Positions 8,778-17,114 of a stretch of DNA of 64,000 bases are shown here, piece by piece. Source of the stretch: Mesorhizobium sp. WSM4306. GTDB lineage: Bacteria; Pseudomonadota; Alphaproteobacteria; Rhizobiales; Rhizobiaceae. The notes below the pieces were generated by a model. The model worked only from the letters and a program-made list of their open reading frames with translations. It ran no database searches and was not told where the DNA came from. The stretch is from positions 124,001-188,000 of the forward strand of contig NZ_VFTC01000007.1 in the NCBI RefSeq assembly GCF_007003975.1, given 5' to 3'. A program made the translations under genes and the position numbers. How positions within the stretch are numbered: position 1 is the stretch's first letter; the number at the start of each line of letters is the position of its first letter.

Positions 8778-9677
8778 TTATGCCCTGGCACCGCCGAGCA
8801 CGACGGAACAGGCGGTGCGGATCTGGTCGCGCATCATTTCATCGACCCGCGAGAGAGCCCTTGTGCGCGAGGTGAGCAGCGCGATCGGAAATTCCGGCCC
8901 ATTCGCGAGCGGCCTAACGGCAAGCCCGGCAAACTGATGCCAGGGCAGCAGCGCGTCGACCAGGGCGACACCCAGGCCGGCCTGGACGAAGCCGACCGCC
9001 GAGATGGAGACGTCGATCTCGAGCGACGGCGAAAGCGCCACACCTTGCGCGCGGGCCGCGTGGGCCAACTCGTCGGCGGGGCGGGTGTTTCCGCGATAGG
9101 ATATCAACTCTTCCCCGGCGAGATCGGCGAGGCTCAACTCGGTTTTCCCGGCCAATGCATGCCCGGCGGGCAGCAGGCAGGCGAAGCCGACGCTGCCGAT
9201 CACCTCTGCATCGATATCGGGAGGCAGCCGGTCGTCCAACGCCACGCCGAGGCTGGCATCGCCGGCGCGCAGCATGTCGACGATCGCGGCGATCGGCGCG
9301 CTATGGGAACGCAGCAGAATATCGGGATGCTGCGCCCGGAAGCTGGTGAATGCGCGCGGCAAGATAGCCATGGCCGGCGGCGGCGAGGCCGCGACCCGCA
9401 CCAGCCCCGTCCGGCCCAAACGCAGGTCTGTGGTCTTGCGGCGCAAGCCCTCCAGCCCCGCCGACAGCCTCTCGGCATCGGCGAAGATCTCAAGTGCCTC
9501 CGGGGTCGGCCGCAGCCGGCCCTTAACCCGCTCGAACAGCGTGAAGCCGAGTTCGTCCTCGGTGTGGAGCAGGATCTGGCTGAGCGCGGGCTGGGAGATG
9601 TTCAGCATCCGCGCCGCGGCGGTCACGGTGCCCGCGCGCATGACGGCGATGAACACTTCGAGCTGACGGGCACGCAT
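8778..9677 (-). CDS. LysR-family transcriptional regulator
   Basis: A 299-residue LysR protein. The HTH is at about residues 1-60 (RQLEVFIAVMRAGTVTAAAR, then ISQPALSQ), followed by a substrate-binding domain (HPDILLRSHSAPIAAIVDML, then GVALVDALLPW). The start ATG 9677 puts the HTH at the N-terminus as usual. It sits immediately upstream of hyuA on the same strand and divergent from the DAO gene at 9914, so it can plausibly control both the hydantoinase operon and that flavoenzyme. The effector is unknown. Confidence 0.88.
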   Translation of the reverse strand: MRARQLEVFIAVMRAGTVTAAARMLNISQPALSQILLHTEDELGFTLFERVKGRLRPTPEALEIFADAERLSAGLEGLRRKTTDLRLGRTGLVRVAASPPPAMAILPRAFTSFRAQHPDILLRSHSAPIAAIVDMLRAGDASLGVALDDRLPPDIDAEVIGSVGFACLLPAGHALAGKTELSLADLAGEELISYRGNTRPADELAHAARAQGVALSPSLEIDVSISAVGFVQAGLGVALVDALLPWHQFAGLAVRPLANGPEFPIALLTSRTRALSRVDEMMRDQIRTACSVVLGGARA

Positions 9678-9780
9678 CGCCACTCCATAGGCTAAGCTTA
9701 TGGCTGTTGTCCAAACCCATCTTTGACGCAATGAAGCGGTGCCGACAAGATCGGCGCCTTCAGGGATTGTCCGCTCCGCG

Positions 9781-9820
9781 CTAGATGAGGATGACATTTG
9801 GTCGAATAGCCGTCATCTAG
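9781..9820. repeat. Inverted repeat in the 9678-9913 intergenic region
   Basis: ctagatga at the left end pairs with tcatctag at the right end, with a 24-nt loop, just before the longer palindromic repeat. It may be a LysR-type site for the divergent pair or part of the repeat. Seen directly; function not shown. Confidence 0.4.
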
Positions 9821-9830
9821 CTCTTTGTTG

Positions 9831-9902
9831 GAGCATGATCTCTGGACAAACGGAAACCGTTTGTCCGAGAAAACCGGTTCCCACTTTTCGGGATCATGCT
9901 CT
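9831..9902. repeat. Rhizobial intergenic palindromic repeat, copy 1
   Basis: A 72-bp imperfect palindrome. The ends gagcatgatc and gatcatgctc are mutually complementary, and an inner perfect palindrome (ggacaaacgg, 3-nt loop, ccgtttgtcc at 9844-9866) is followed by aaaaccggttcccactttt. Related copies lie at 37149-37215 and, partly, 57407-57452. It sits just before the start of the DAO gene at 9914, so it will be in that gene's leader. The family is one I recognise from Mesorhizobium-type genomes; no function is assigned. Confidence 0.7.
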
Positions 9903-9913
9903 AGGGAATAACC

Positions 9914-11074
9914 ATGGATGTGATCGTGCTGGGCGGCGGACTGATGGGGACGGCTTCGGCCTATTTCCTCGCCCGGCGCGGCGCGCGCGTGACGCTGATC
10001 GAGCGCAATCGGGTCGGCACCGGAGCGACAGTCGCCTCCTTCGGCAACATCCGGCGCACGGGACGCCATCTGTCCCAGCTTCCGCTGGCCCACCGCTCGC
10101 TTCGACTGTGGGGCGAAGCCGAAAAGATGCTTGGCCGCGACGTCGAGTTCCGCGCCACCGGTCATGTCCGGCTGATCTTCGATGAAGGAAGCCTTGCCGA
10201 CATGCGGGCCTATGCCCAAGCCGCGCAGCCCTGGGGCCTCGAGCTGGAAGAACTCGGCCCACGAGAGATTAGCGCCCGCTTTCCCGGCCTCGGCACCGAC
10301 GCGATCGCCGCGTCATTTTCTCCGCATGACGGCAGCGGCAATCCGCGGCTGATCGCGCCGGCCTTTGCGGCGGCGGCCCACAAACTGGGGGCGCAAATCA
10401 TCGAGGGAGCCGAGACCGAGAAGATCACCTATACCGGCTCCGGTTTCCTAATTACCAGTTCGAAGGGCTCATTCGCCTCGGAGTGCCTGCTCAACACCGC
10501 CGGAGCCTGGGGCGCGCGCATCGCCGCTGAGTTCGGCGAAGAAGTCCCGCTCGACGCCCGCGGTCCGCAAATGGGCGTGACCGAACCGCTGCCGCATCGG
10601 ATCCTGCCGGTGGTCGGCATCTGGACCCGCGACAAGGACCATGGCGCCTATCTACGCCAGGTCGAGCGCGGCAACATCGTCTTCGGTGGCGCGGCAGAAA
10701 GGGTGAGGGTGGACCTCGATCCGGGCCATGCGCTCGCTGATCCCATGCGCCTCCCGTTGCAACTCCGCGCCGTCGCGCGGCTGCTCCCGGCAATCGCGAA
10801 GGTCGCGGTCATCCGCACCTGGTCCGGATGCGAGGGCTATGTTCGGGATATGCTGCCGGTCATGGGACGCTCAGCGACGACGCCAGGCCTGTTCCACGCC
10901 TTCGGCTTCAGCGGACATGGCTTCCAGCTCGGCCCGGGCGTGGGCGACGCCATGGCCGAGCTCATGACGACCGACCGTTGCGAAACACCACTCGACGATT
11001 TCAGGGTCGATCGCTTCGGCCGCGCCGCCTGGAGGGATTCGGCCGACGGCATGTGGACCAAGCCCACTGGATGA
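9914..11074 (+). CDS. FAD-dependent oxidoreductase (DAO family)
   Basis: A 386-residue flavoprotein. The N-terminal FAD motif is VIVLGGGLMGTASAYFLARR, then VTLIERN and a substrate/FAD contact segment VASFGNIRRTGR. The C-terminal FAD segment is GLFHAFGFSGHGFQLGPGVG. It is a paralogue-like relative of the 1579-2904 flavoenzyme and the more compact of the two, so either could be the beta subunit partner of the alpha/gamma pair in the hyu operon. It diverges from the LysR gene at 9677. The D-amino-acid or N-alkyl-amino-acid substrate is not determinable. Confidence 0.85.
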   Translation: MDVIVLGGGLMGTASAYFLARRGARVTLIERNRVGTGATVASFGNIRRTGRHLSQLPLAHRSLRLWGEAEKMLGRDVEFRATGHVRLIFDEGSLADMRAYAQAAQPWGLELEELGPREISARFPGLGTDAIAASFSPHDGSGNPRLIAPAFAAAAHKLGAQIIEGAETEKITYTGSGFLITSSKGSFASECLLNTAGAWGARIAAEFGEEVPLDARGPQMGVTEPLPHRILPVVGIWTRDKDHGAYLRQVERGNIVFGGAAERVRVDLDPGHALADPMRLPLQLRAVARLLPAIAKVAVIRTWSGCEGYVRDMLPVMGRSATTPGLFHAFGFSGHGFQLGPGVGDAMAELMTTDRCETPLDDFRVDRFGRAAWRDSADGMWTKPTG

Positions 11075-11186
11075 ATGTGTCGAAATCCCACCGGTCCGCA
11101 ACATCGAGTCCGAATGCGCTTTTGTAGAACCTGACCGACAGGTTCTCGTCCACCACCCGGATCATCGAGTGAATTGCTTTCGCCAA
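11070..11186 (-). pseudogene. 5' remnant of a VOC/glyoxalase-family gene
   Basis: On the minus strand a good ribosome binding site (ggaggttcc) precedes TTG 11186 and a peptide reading AKAIHSMIRVVDENLSVRFY then KSAFGLDVADRWDF, the first strand-helix of a VOC (lactoylglutathione-lyase-like) domain. The similarity stops after about 40 residues, next to the end of the flavoenzyme gene. The other three quarters of the domain are absent, so this is a broken gene whose remainder was lost when the neighbouring gene arrived or by deletion. Confidence 0.6.
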
Positions 11187-11418
11187 AGGAACCTCCAATC
11201 TGCCGGGTGTTCTCGGATGCCGCCGACGATGGCTCATTGGTGGCAAAAAGGGGTGGCAGCCGGTTACCACGTCAGGAAATTGGCGTAAGGCTGGTTCACG
11301 CACTAAGGTCCGATTGTAGTCACTGCAAATTGAGCGGAAAATGCGCTTCGGGTTGGTATCATATCGGCGAATGGGCCCAGAAGCCGCGCCAAAGCAACAT
11401 CAAACGGGAGGTCTTCGC

Positions 11419-11724
11419 ATGTGTAAGGTCTTTGCCGGGCAGGATCCGGAAGGGTATCGGCTAATCAATCGCTCAGTTCGAATAGGTGGCCATTCGACGA
11501 GCATCCAGCTCGAGGCCACTTTTTGGACCCTGTTGGACGAAATCGCCCATGGACAGGGGATGACGGCGCCGAAATTCCTCTCGACGCTTTACGATGAAGC
11601 GCTGGAGATCAACGGCCATATCCCGAACTTTGCCTCTATGCTGCGCACCACGTGCGCACTCTACCTGCGCAACAGGCAACCATTTGACAGCGACCGCTCG
11701 GAATTGACGAACAAGGCAGCCTGA
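11419..11724 (+). CDS. Small ribbon-helix-helix domain protein (RHH_4 type)
   Basis: A 101-residue protein. The segment YRLINRSVRIGGHSTSIQLE, then FWTLLDEIAHGQGMT, has the strand-helix-helix pattern of the rhizobial ribbon-helix-helix family (PF13467-like). The start ATG 11419 has GGGAGG upstream. These proteins are thought to bind DNA as dimers; the targets are unknown. No partner toxin gene lies beside it, so it is not called an antitoxin. About 230 bp of unremarkable DNA separates it from the VOC remnant. Confidence 0.65.
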   Translation: MCKVFAGQDPEGYRLINRSVRIGGHSTSIQLEATFWTLLDEIAHGQGMTAPKFLSTLYDEALEINGHIPNFASMLRTTCALYLRNRQPFDSDRSELTNKAA

Positions 11725-11896
11725 CACGGGCATGACTCAAAACGCCCGATCCCGTGTAGCAGCCGCCTGCTACCGACGACCCGAATTTTGGCGCTATGGG
11801 ATAGGAATGGCGAACTTCACCGAGGCGGTGTAGAGTTCACCTCAAAAGAGGAACAAGCCGTACCAACGGCGACGCCAAGCGAATCTGGGAGGATTC

Positions 11897-12370
11897 ATGG
11901 TTGAAATTATCTCCAAGCGGGATGGCCCGCGGCGCGAGGACGTACAAGTCAAGAGATTGATTGAGCAGAACCGCTCGACCATCGTTCGCCTTGCCGACCA
12001 GATCAGCGGCGGCGGCTATTCGGCTTCCAGGAAGCCGCGCCAGCAACCGAAGGCGGAAGGCCTGATCATCCATGTTGGCGCCAGTGCCGCGCCTGTGGCC
12101 GAAGCCAAGCCGTCCATCCAGGTCACCATCAACGGCCGCGTGATCTCGAAGGATCAGAACACGGGCCGCCAGCTTCACCATATCGGCGACGTCCGCAACC
12201 GGAATGGAGACCAGATCTTCGTGCTGGCAAAGAAGCAGAATGGCTTTTTCTCACCGGTCGACGAAACCATCGCCGAGGCGCTTGCCGGGTTGGATGGATC
12301 GCGGCTGACCGCGACTTATACCGAAGAGCAGCTTGCGGCCGATATCGGTGCGAAACTAGGAATCGACTAA
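11897..12370 (+). CDS. Conserved hypothetical protein
   Basis: 157 residues, no signal peptide or membrane segment. The N-terminal third is basic and polar (KRDGPRREDVQVKRLIEQN), the middle is Pro/Ala rich, and the C-terminal half looks folded (IQVTINGRVIS, then DQIFVLAKKQNGFF). The start ATG 11897 has GGGAGG ten bases upstream. I do not recognise a characterised family. It lies between the ribbon-helix-helix gene and the sigma-54 activator, same strand, but with separate spacing. Confidence 0.6.
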   Translation: MVEIISKRDGPRREDVQVKRLIEQNRSTIVRLADQISGGGYSASRKPRQQPKAEGLIIHVGASAAPVAEAKPSIQVTINGRVISKDQNTGRQLHHIGDVRNRNGDQIFVLAKKQNGFFSPVDETIAEALAGLDGSRLTATYTEEQLAADIGAKLGID

Positions 12371-12455
12371 GGACTGATATCCGGGCGTCGCTGTGCACGT
12401 CCTATCCGCGACAGCATACAGAAATGGCATACCCCAAAGGTACTGTGATGACTGA

Positions 12456-14534
12456 ATGAAACACCCGAGCGGGCCCAATCCGATGAAAACCGATGCTCTT
12501 CCGACGCGTGCGTCGATGGCCACCGGGCAGCTGGTTCTAGACAAGATCGACTATGATGAGCGCGCCACCATGCGCGCGTGGGAGAGTTTTCTTTCCGACG
12601 AGCCGGCATGCGCTCGCGATCCGATCCACGTTCGCTCCCTGATCCACGATTCCTGGTATCGCAGCGCCACCGGCGGTATCAATGCGCAGGGCATCGAAGC
12701 ACCGTTGAGCAGCGACCGTGACGAAATCGAATACCTGACCCGGGCCAATGCCGAGCTGCTTTCGGCGGCGCGGCGATCGTTCGCTTCCCTTGGCCAGTTG
12801 CTGGACGGCACGGGAGCAATGCTGGTGCTTGCCGACAGCGACGGCGTGCTGATCGATGCCATCGGCGACAAGAAGACGCTGCATGACGGCATGGACATTC
12901 ATCTAGGCATCGGCGGCAAATGGAACGAGGACGCCGTCGGAACCAATGGCATCGGCACCGCGCTCTGGACGGGCGAACCGATTTTCGTCCACGCGGCCGA
13001 ACATTTCTGCGCCGGCATCAAATCCTGGACCTGCGCCGGTGCGCCGATCCGCGATCCCCTGGATGGCAAGATCATCGGCGTCGTTGATCTGTCAGGCTAT
13101 TCGCCGATCTTCCGGCCGCACAACACGGCGCTAGTTGCCGCCACCGCCCGGCAGATCGAAAAGGCACTCGCCGAACAGCAGCAGGAGCAGCGCACGCGCC
13201 TGCTCGAAGCCTTCATTTCCTCGGCGCCCAGCTACCGCCGGAAGGACGGGTTGGTCATCGTCGATCATCGCGGCCGGGCGATTTTCTGCAACAACGTGCC
13301 CAACGGCGACACGACGGAGATGATGGACGGCCCGATGGAACCCGGGCGCGGCCGTTGGCTTATGAACCTGCCGGCCTCCGGCTCGGAGACCGATCTCGCA
13401 AAGGCCCTGCCGGCGCATCTGCGTTCCTGCCATGTCACGCCGCTGAAGCTTGATGGCGACCTGCGTGGCGCGGCGCTGGTATTCCCTTCTATGCCCGCCG
13501 TTTCGAGCGTGATGGTGATTGACCGGCAGGCGGACAAACAGCTGCAGACGGCCGCCGCAATGATCGTCGGCGAAAGCGAAAAGCTGCTGGCTGCGGTCGA
13601 TGTCGCCTCCCGCGTGGCGCGGTCGAACGGCGTCACCTCGCTGCTGATAGAAGGCGAAACGGGTGTTGGAAAAGAGCTGTTTGCGCGGCTTGTCCATGCC
13701 GGCAGCCGGCGCACGGATAATGACCCGTTCATCGCGATGAACTGCGGGGCGATAACCAAGGAATTGTTCGGCAGCGAACTGTTCGGGCACGTGGCCGGGG
13801 CCTTCACCGGGGCCTCGCGTGAGGGCAAGCCGGGCATCTTCGAAATGGCCAATGGCGGCGTGCTCAGCCTTGATGAAATCGGCGAGTTGCCGCTCGAGAT
13901 CCAGCCGTTCCTGCTGCGTGTACTGGAAGAGCGTGTGGTCCATCGCATCGGCGACTCGAAGGGTCGACCGGTGGACGTCCGGCTTGTCGCCTCGACCAAT
14001 CGCGACCTCAAGCAGGAAGTCGCTTCCGGGCGCTTCCGCAGCGACCTCTACTACCGCATTGGGGCGGTCTCGATTCATGTCCCGGCGCTGCGCGAGCGCG
14101 GCGACGACGTCCTGTTGCTGATCGAGCATTTCAATCGCCAGATCGCCGCGCTGGCCGGCAATGATCCGCTGGAATTTTCAAACGACGCGCTCGATGCGCT
14201 GCTGGCCTATCGCTGGCCGGGCAATGTCCGCGAGTTGAAAAACCTGGTCGAGCGTCTGCATGTGCTCGCGCGCGGCGGCACCGTTGAACTCCAGGATCTT
14301 CCCGGCGAAATCAGTGCGGGCAACCGCAACAACACGGCCATCCACAGCGACCATCCCGCAGCCATGCTCGAGGCACCGGTATGCACATTCGAGGATGCAG
14401 AACGCCAGGCGATCAAGAACGCGCTGGCGGCAGAGAGCGGCAATCTCAGCAAGGTCGCCGTCAGGCTCGGTATCTCGCGGCCGACGCTCTATCGCAAGCT
14501 CGGCCAATACGGCATTCGGCGGGGCTTCCTCTAG
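12456..14534 (+). CDS. Sigma-54-dependent activator of the AcoR/MimR type
   Basis: 692 residues in AcoR order. A GAF sensor (about 90-250, with GMDIHLGIGGKWNEDAVGTN and ICGVVDLSG-like IIGVVDLSGYS) and a linker region are followed by an AAA+ domain with Walker A GETGVGKE (about 400), the sigma-54 contact motif GAFTGA (about 448-453) and the arginine-rich VPALRERGDD. A C-terminal Fis HTH ends at SRPTLYRKLGQYGI. In actinobacterial mim clusters an AcoR/NtrC-type protein (MimR) activates the monooxygenase operon. The convergent position at the operon's distal end and the consensus sigma-54 promoter at 25304-25319 support the same job here. The effector, probably substrate or product, is inferred. 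Confidence 0.88.
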   Translation: MKHPSGPNPMKTDALPTRASMATGQLVLDKIDYDERATMRAWESFLSDEPACARDPIHVRSLIHDSWYRSATGGINAQGIEAPLSSDRDEIEYLTRANAELLSAARRSFASLGQLLDGTGAMLVLADSDGVLIDAIGDKKTLHDGMDIHLGIGGKWNEDAVGTNGIGTALWTGEPIFVHAAEHFCAGIKSWTCAGAPIRDPLDGKIIGVVDLSGYSPIFRPHNTALVAATARQIEKALAEQQQEQRTRLLEAFISSAPSYRRKDGLVIVDHRGRAIFCNNVPNGDTTEMMDGPMEPGRGRWLMNLPASGSETDLAKALPAHLRSCHVTPLKLDGDLRGAALVFPSMPAVSSVMVIDRQADKQLQTAAAMIVGESEKLLAAVDVASRVARSNGVTSLLIEGETGVGKELFARLVHAGSRRTDNDPFIAMNCGAITKELFGSELFGHVAGAFTGASREGKPGIFEMANGGVLSLDEIGELPLEIQPFLLRVLEERVVHRIGDSKGRPVDVRLVASTNRDLKQEVASGRFRSDLYYRIGAVSIHVPALRERGDDVLLLIEHFNRQIAALAGNDPLEFSNDALDALLAYRWPGNVRELKNLVERLHVLARGGTVELQDLPGEISAGNRNNTAIHSDHPAAMLEAPVCTFEDAERQAIKNALAAESGNLSKVAVRLGISRPTLYRKLGQYGIRRGFL

Positions 14535-14549
14535 ATCAGGCCTGCCACG

Positions 14550-14585
14550 GGCAAAAAAGCCCGCGGCATTCGCGCCACGGGCTCG
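14550..14585. terminator. Candidate hairpin between the activator and the end of the monooxygenase operon
   Basis: agcccg and cgggct flank a 14-nt loop in the 100-bp gap between two convergent transcription units, with an A-run (caaaaaag) on the left side, so it could end the minus-strand operon. The stem is short and the call is weak. Confidence 0.4.
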
Positions 14586-14633
14586 GGAATGTTCGGCGAC
14601 TGAGTTGCCCGGAAGCAGTGGTCGCCGGGATGA

Positions 14634-15131
14634 TCAGGTCTTTACGACAGCACCAGTCACTTTCTCGGAGACATAGCCAAGGACATTGCCGATGATCAGC
14701 GAGATCACCACGGCGGTTGCGACCTTGATTATGCCGCTGGCACCTTCGCCATAGGCGGCGGCACCAAGCAGAAAAAGTGCGGCGGTCGTTGCGTAGCCAT
14801 AGACCGCTGACGGAATGGCGCTGAGCAACGGCAGCTTGGCGGCGAGAATCAGGAGGACGATTGAAATACCGACGCAAATGCCGGCCATGATCGCCGTAAC
14901 CCCGATGGACGTCAGTGCTATCAATGCGGCGGCCGCACAGATCGCCCCCCAGAGATTTGCAACCGCCGAATTCCTGAACCCGGCTTCCTTGCCGCTACAG
15001 TGATAAAAGCTGCCCCAGCCGACAAATACCGCCCAGATCAGCAGATAAGGACTGCCGATCGTGATTGCCGCCCATGTTGCAATGCCACCCATGATGCCGA
15101 TGACCACGGCCAGTCCTGTAATAAGATCCAT
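14634..15131 (-). CDS. DUF1097-type membrane protein
   Basis: 165 residues, nearly all hydrophobic with four to five membrane segments (for instance IMGGIATWAAITIG, ICAAAALIALTSIGVTAIMA, ISIVLLILAAKLPLL, VATAVVISLIIGNVLGYV). The motif WAVFVGWGSFYHCSG is typical of DUF1097 proteins. The start ATG 15131 follows GGGAGGAC. It is the last gene of the monooxygenase operon, directly after the aquaporin. Function is unknown; transport or membrane placement of a substrate or intermediate is a guess from context. Confidence 0.75.
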   Translation of the reverse strand: MDLITGLAVVIGIMGGIATWAAITIGSPYLLIWAVFVGWGSFYHCSGKEAGFRNSAVANLWGAICAAAALIALTSIGVTAIMAGICVGISIVLLILAAKLPLLSAIPSAVYGYATTAALFLLGAAAYGEGASGIIKVATAVVISLIIGNVLGYVSEKVTGAVVKT

Positions 15132-15270
15132 GTTGTCCTCCCGTTTTTCCAAACCTCGAAGCAAAGACATTCGTTTCAGGATCGCGCTTCGCTGACGTCC
15201 CCGACACGCAAAACGCCATGGCGTCCGCCACGGGGTTGAAGAAGATTTGCAGGCCGGATCCGGCAAGCAA

Positions 15271-15960
15271 TCAGGCCGGCTGCGCCGCCGTTTCGGCCGT
15301 GCCGATTACGCCAGCGCGCAATGCCAGCCCGGCGGCGGCGGCGCCCAGGCAGGGCGCCACGATATAGAGCCAGAGCTGCGATAGCGCCGCTCCGCCAGAG
15401 AACAGAGCCGGACCGAGCGAGCGGGCCGGATTGACCGATGATCCGGACACAGCAATGCCGGCTAGATGGATCATGACCAGCGTCAGGCCGATCGCCAGAC
15501 CAGCCAGAGGACCGGCGCCGCCTTCGGCGGTGGCGTGCAGGATCACCAGCAGAAACAGGAACGTGGCGATCGCCTCGAACAGGAAGGCCGAAGTTGCGGA
15601 ATAGGCAGACCAGCCGTTCTGGGCAAAGCCATTTGCCGCCACGTCGTAGCCGCCGCCCTTGCCTTGCACGATCACGTAGAGCACCGCCGATGCAACGATC
15701 GCCCCCGCGCATTGCGCGACCACATAGCCGATGAGATCATTGGATTTCATTCGGCCGGCGACGAAGAAGCCGAGGCTTACCGCCGGATTGAGATGGGCGC
15801 CTGAAATGGGCCCAATCGAATAGGCCATCGCCACCACCGACAAGCCGAAGGCCATGGCGACGCCCAGGAGGCCGACTTCGGAGCGCATGAACAGAACCGT
15901 CGCGCAGCCGAAGAAAACCAGCGCGAAGGTTCCGATGAATTCACAGACGTATTTGTTCAT
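15271..15960 (-). CDS. Aquaporin / MIP-family channel
   Basis: 229 residues, a typical AqpZ length. Both half-helix pore motifs are present: SGAHLNPAVSLG and SGSSVNPARSLG. The second motif is followed by Arg, as in all MIP channels. The start at 15960 fits the first membrane helix (MNKYVCEFIGTFALVFFGC); the longer reading to 15999 adds a His-rich stretch unlike the family. It lies 70 bp after the alcohol dehydrogenase in the same direction. Such channels pass water or small neutral solutes; passage of propanol, acetone or glycerol would fit the operon but is inference. Confidence 0.9.
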   Translation of the reverse strand: MNKYVCEFIGTFALVFFGCATVLFMRSEVGLLGVAMAFGLSVVAMAYSIGPISGAHLNPAVSLGFFVAGRMKSNDLIGYVVAQCAGAIVASAVLYVIVQGKGGGYDVAANGFAQNGWSAYSATSAFLFEAIATFLFLLVILHATAEGGAGPLAGLAIGLTLVMIHLAGIAVSGSSVNPARSLGPALFSGGAALSQLWLYIVAPCLGAAAAGLALRAGVIGTAETAAQPA

Positions 15961-16032
15961 ATGTATCTCTCCCTCTGGATGATGGTGTGAACCGGACACC
16001 GCACGCGCCCGCGCGAAGTCCGGTTCAATGTT

Positions 16033-17076
16033 TCAGGGTACGATGACGCCGCGGCCGGTGAATCGCCGGTTCTTGAAATCGTCGAGCGCGGTGTTGATGC
16101 TGGCGAGGTTGTATTCGGTGTAGTGCATCTTCACCTTGCCGTCGGCGTTGAGTTCCATCAGTTCGACAAGCTCGGTGAAATTGCCGACCAGGCTGCCGCC
16201 GATGTTGATCTCCTCGATGACGAGGTGCGCGGTCGGCACGTTGATATTGCCGCCATAGCCGACGACGAACAGTTGCCCGCCCTTGCGCACCATTTTCCAG
16301 CAGATGTTCTCGACGCCGAGCTCGCCGACGAAGTCGATGACCACATGGGCCCCGCCGCCGGTGATCGCCTTCACCTCCTCGACGACATTTGGCCCGCCAT
16401 CGAGAACGAAGTCGGCGCCGAGATCCTTGGCCAGCACGCGCGCGGCCGGCTCTCGGTCGACGGCAATGATGCGGCAGCCTGAAATCGCATGCAGGGATTG
16501 CAGCGCAATGTGCCCGAGCCCACCGATGCCGAGCAGGACGCAATAGCTGCCCGGCCGCAAAAGCTTCGCCGCTCGTTTGGCTGCCCGATAGGCGGTGATG
16601 CCGGCGTCGGCCAACGGCGCCACTTCGATCGGCGTGACATTGGCGTTCAGCTTGATCAGCGAGCGCTCGCTGGTGATGAAGTACTCGGCGAAACCGCCGT
16701 TCATGCCAAGGCCGGGGAACTGGCCATTGTCGCAGTACATGTCCTCGCCATGTCGGCAGTTGAGGCAAATGCCGCACGAGCGGAAGGGATGGCAGATCAC
16801 GGCGTCACCACGCTTGACCGACCTGACGCCGCTGCCGACCTCCTCGACCCAACCGGCATTCTCGTGGCCCATGATGTAAGGCAAGAGGGTGCCTTCGGGA
16901 TCCATGGTCGGTTTCCACACACCCTCGATGATGTGCAGGTCGGTGCGGCAGAGGCCGGCGGCGCCGACCCGCACGATGACCTCATCGGGGGAAGTGATCG
17001 TCGGGGCCTTGACCTCCTCGATCTTGAGCTGGACGTTCATCTTAGGGTCGTATTCGTAGAGTCTGGCAGCTTTCAT
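16033..17076 (-). CDS. Zinc-dependent NAD(P)+ alcohol dehydrogenase of the propane monooxygenase operon
   Basis: 347 residues, medium-chain dehydrogenase. Catalytic zinc ligands are visible at Cys43 (GLCRTD) and His71-Glu72 (GHENAG). The structural zinc lobe is CGICLNCRHGEDMYC (from about residue 101). The coenzyme motif is GIGGLGHIALQ. In Gordonia, Rhodococcus and Mycobacterium prm/mim clusters an alcohol dehydrogenase at this position oxidises 2-propanol or 1-propanol made by the monooxygenase. The operon position, after groEL, is the same. Substrate preference (secondary versus primary) cannot be read from sequence. Confidence 0.9.
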   Translation of the reverse strand: MKAARLYEYDPKMNVQLKIEEVKAPTITSPDEVIVRVGAAGLCRTDLHIIEGVWKPTMDPEGTLLPYIMGHENAGWVEEVGSGVRSVKRGDAVICHPFRSCGICLNCRHGEDMYCDNGQFPGLGMNGGFAEYFITSERSLIKLNANVTPIEVAPLADAGITAYRAAKRAAKLLRPGSYCVLLGIGGLGHIALQSLHAISGCRIIAVDREPAARVLAKDLGADFVLDGGPNVVEEVKAITGGGAHVVIDFVGELGVENICWKMVRKGGQLFVVGYGGNINVPTAHLVIEEINIGGSLVGNFTELVELMELNADGKVKMHYTEYNLASINTALDDFKNRRFTGRGVIVP

Positions 17077-17114
17077 CGTCGTATCCTTTCGACGTCGAGA
17101 ATGTTCGGATTGCT

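Noticed and set aside
6604..8937. 777-codon plus-strand frame opposite hyuA
   Set aside because: A shadow of the high-GC antisense strand: no recognisable domain, and it covers hyuA, whose motifs are complete.
9781..9902. Terminator or riboswitch in front of the flavoenzyme at 9914
   Set aside because: The structure is better explained by the dispersed palindromic repeat, copies of which occur behind unrelated genes.
11419..11724. Ribbon-helix-helix gene as an antitoxin
   Set aside because: No toxin-like gene is adjacent, and this RHH_4-type family is usually a stand-alone gene in rhizobia.
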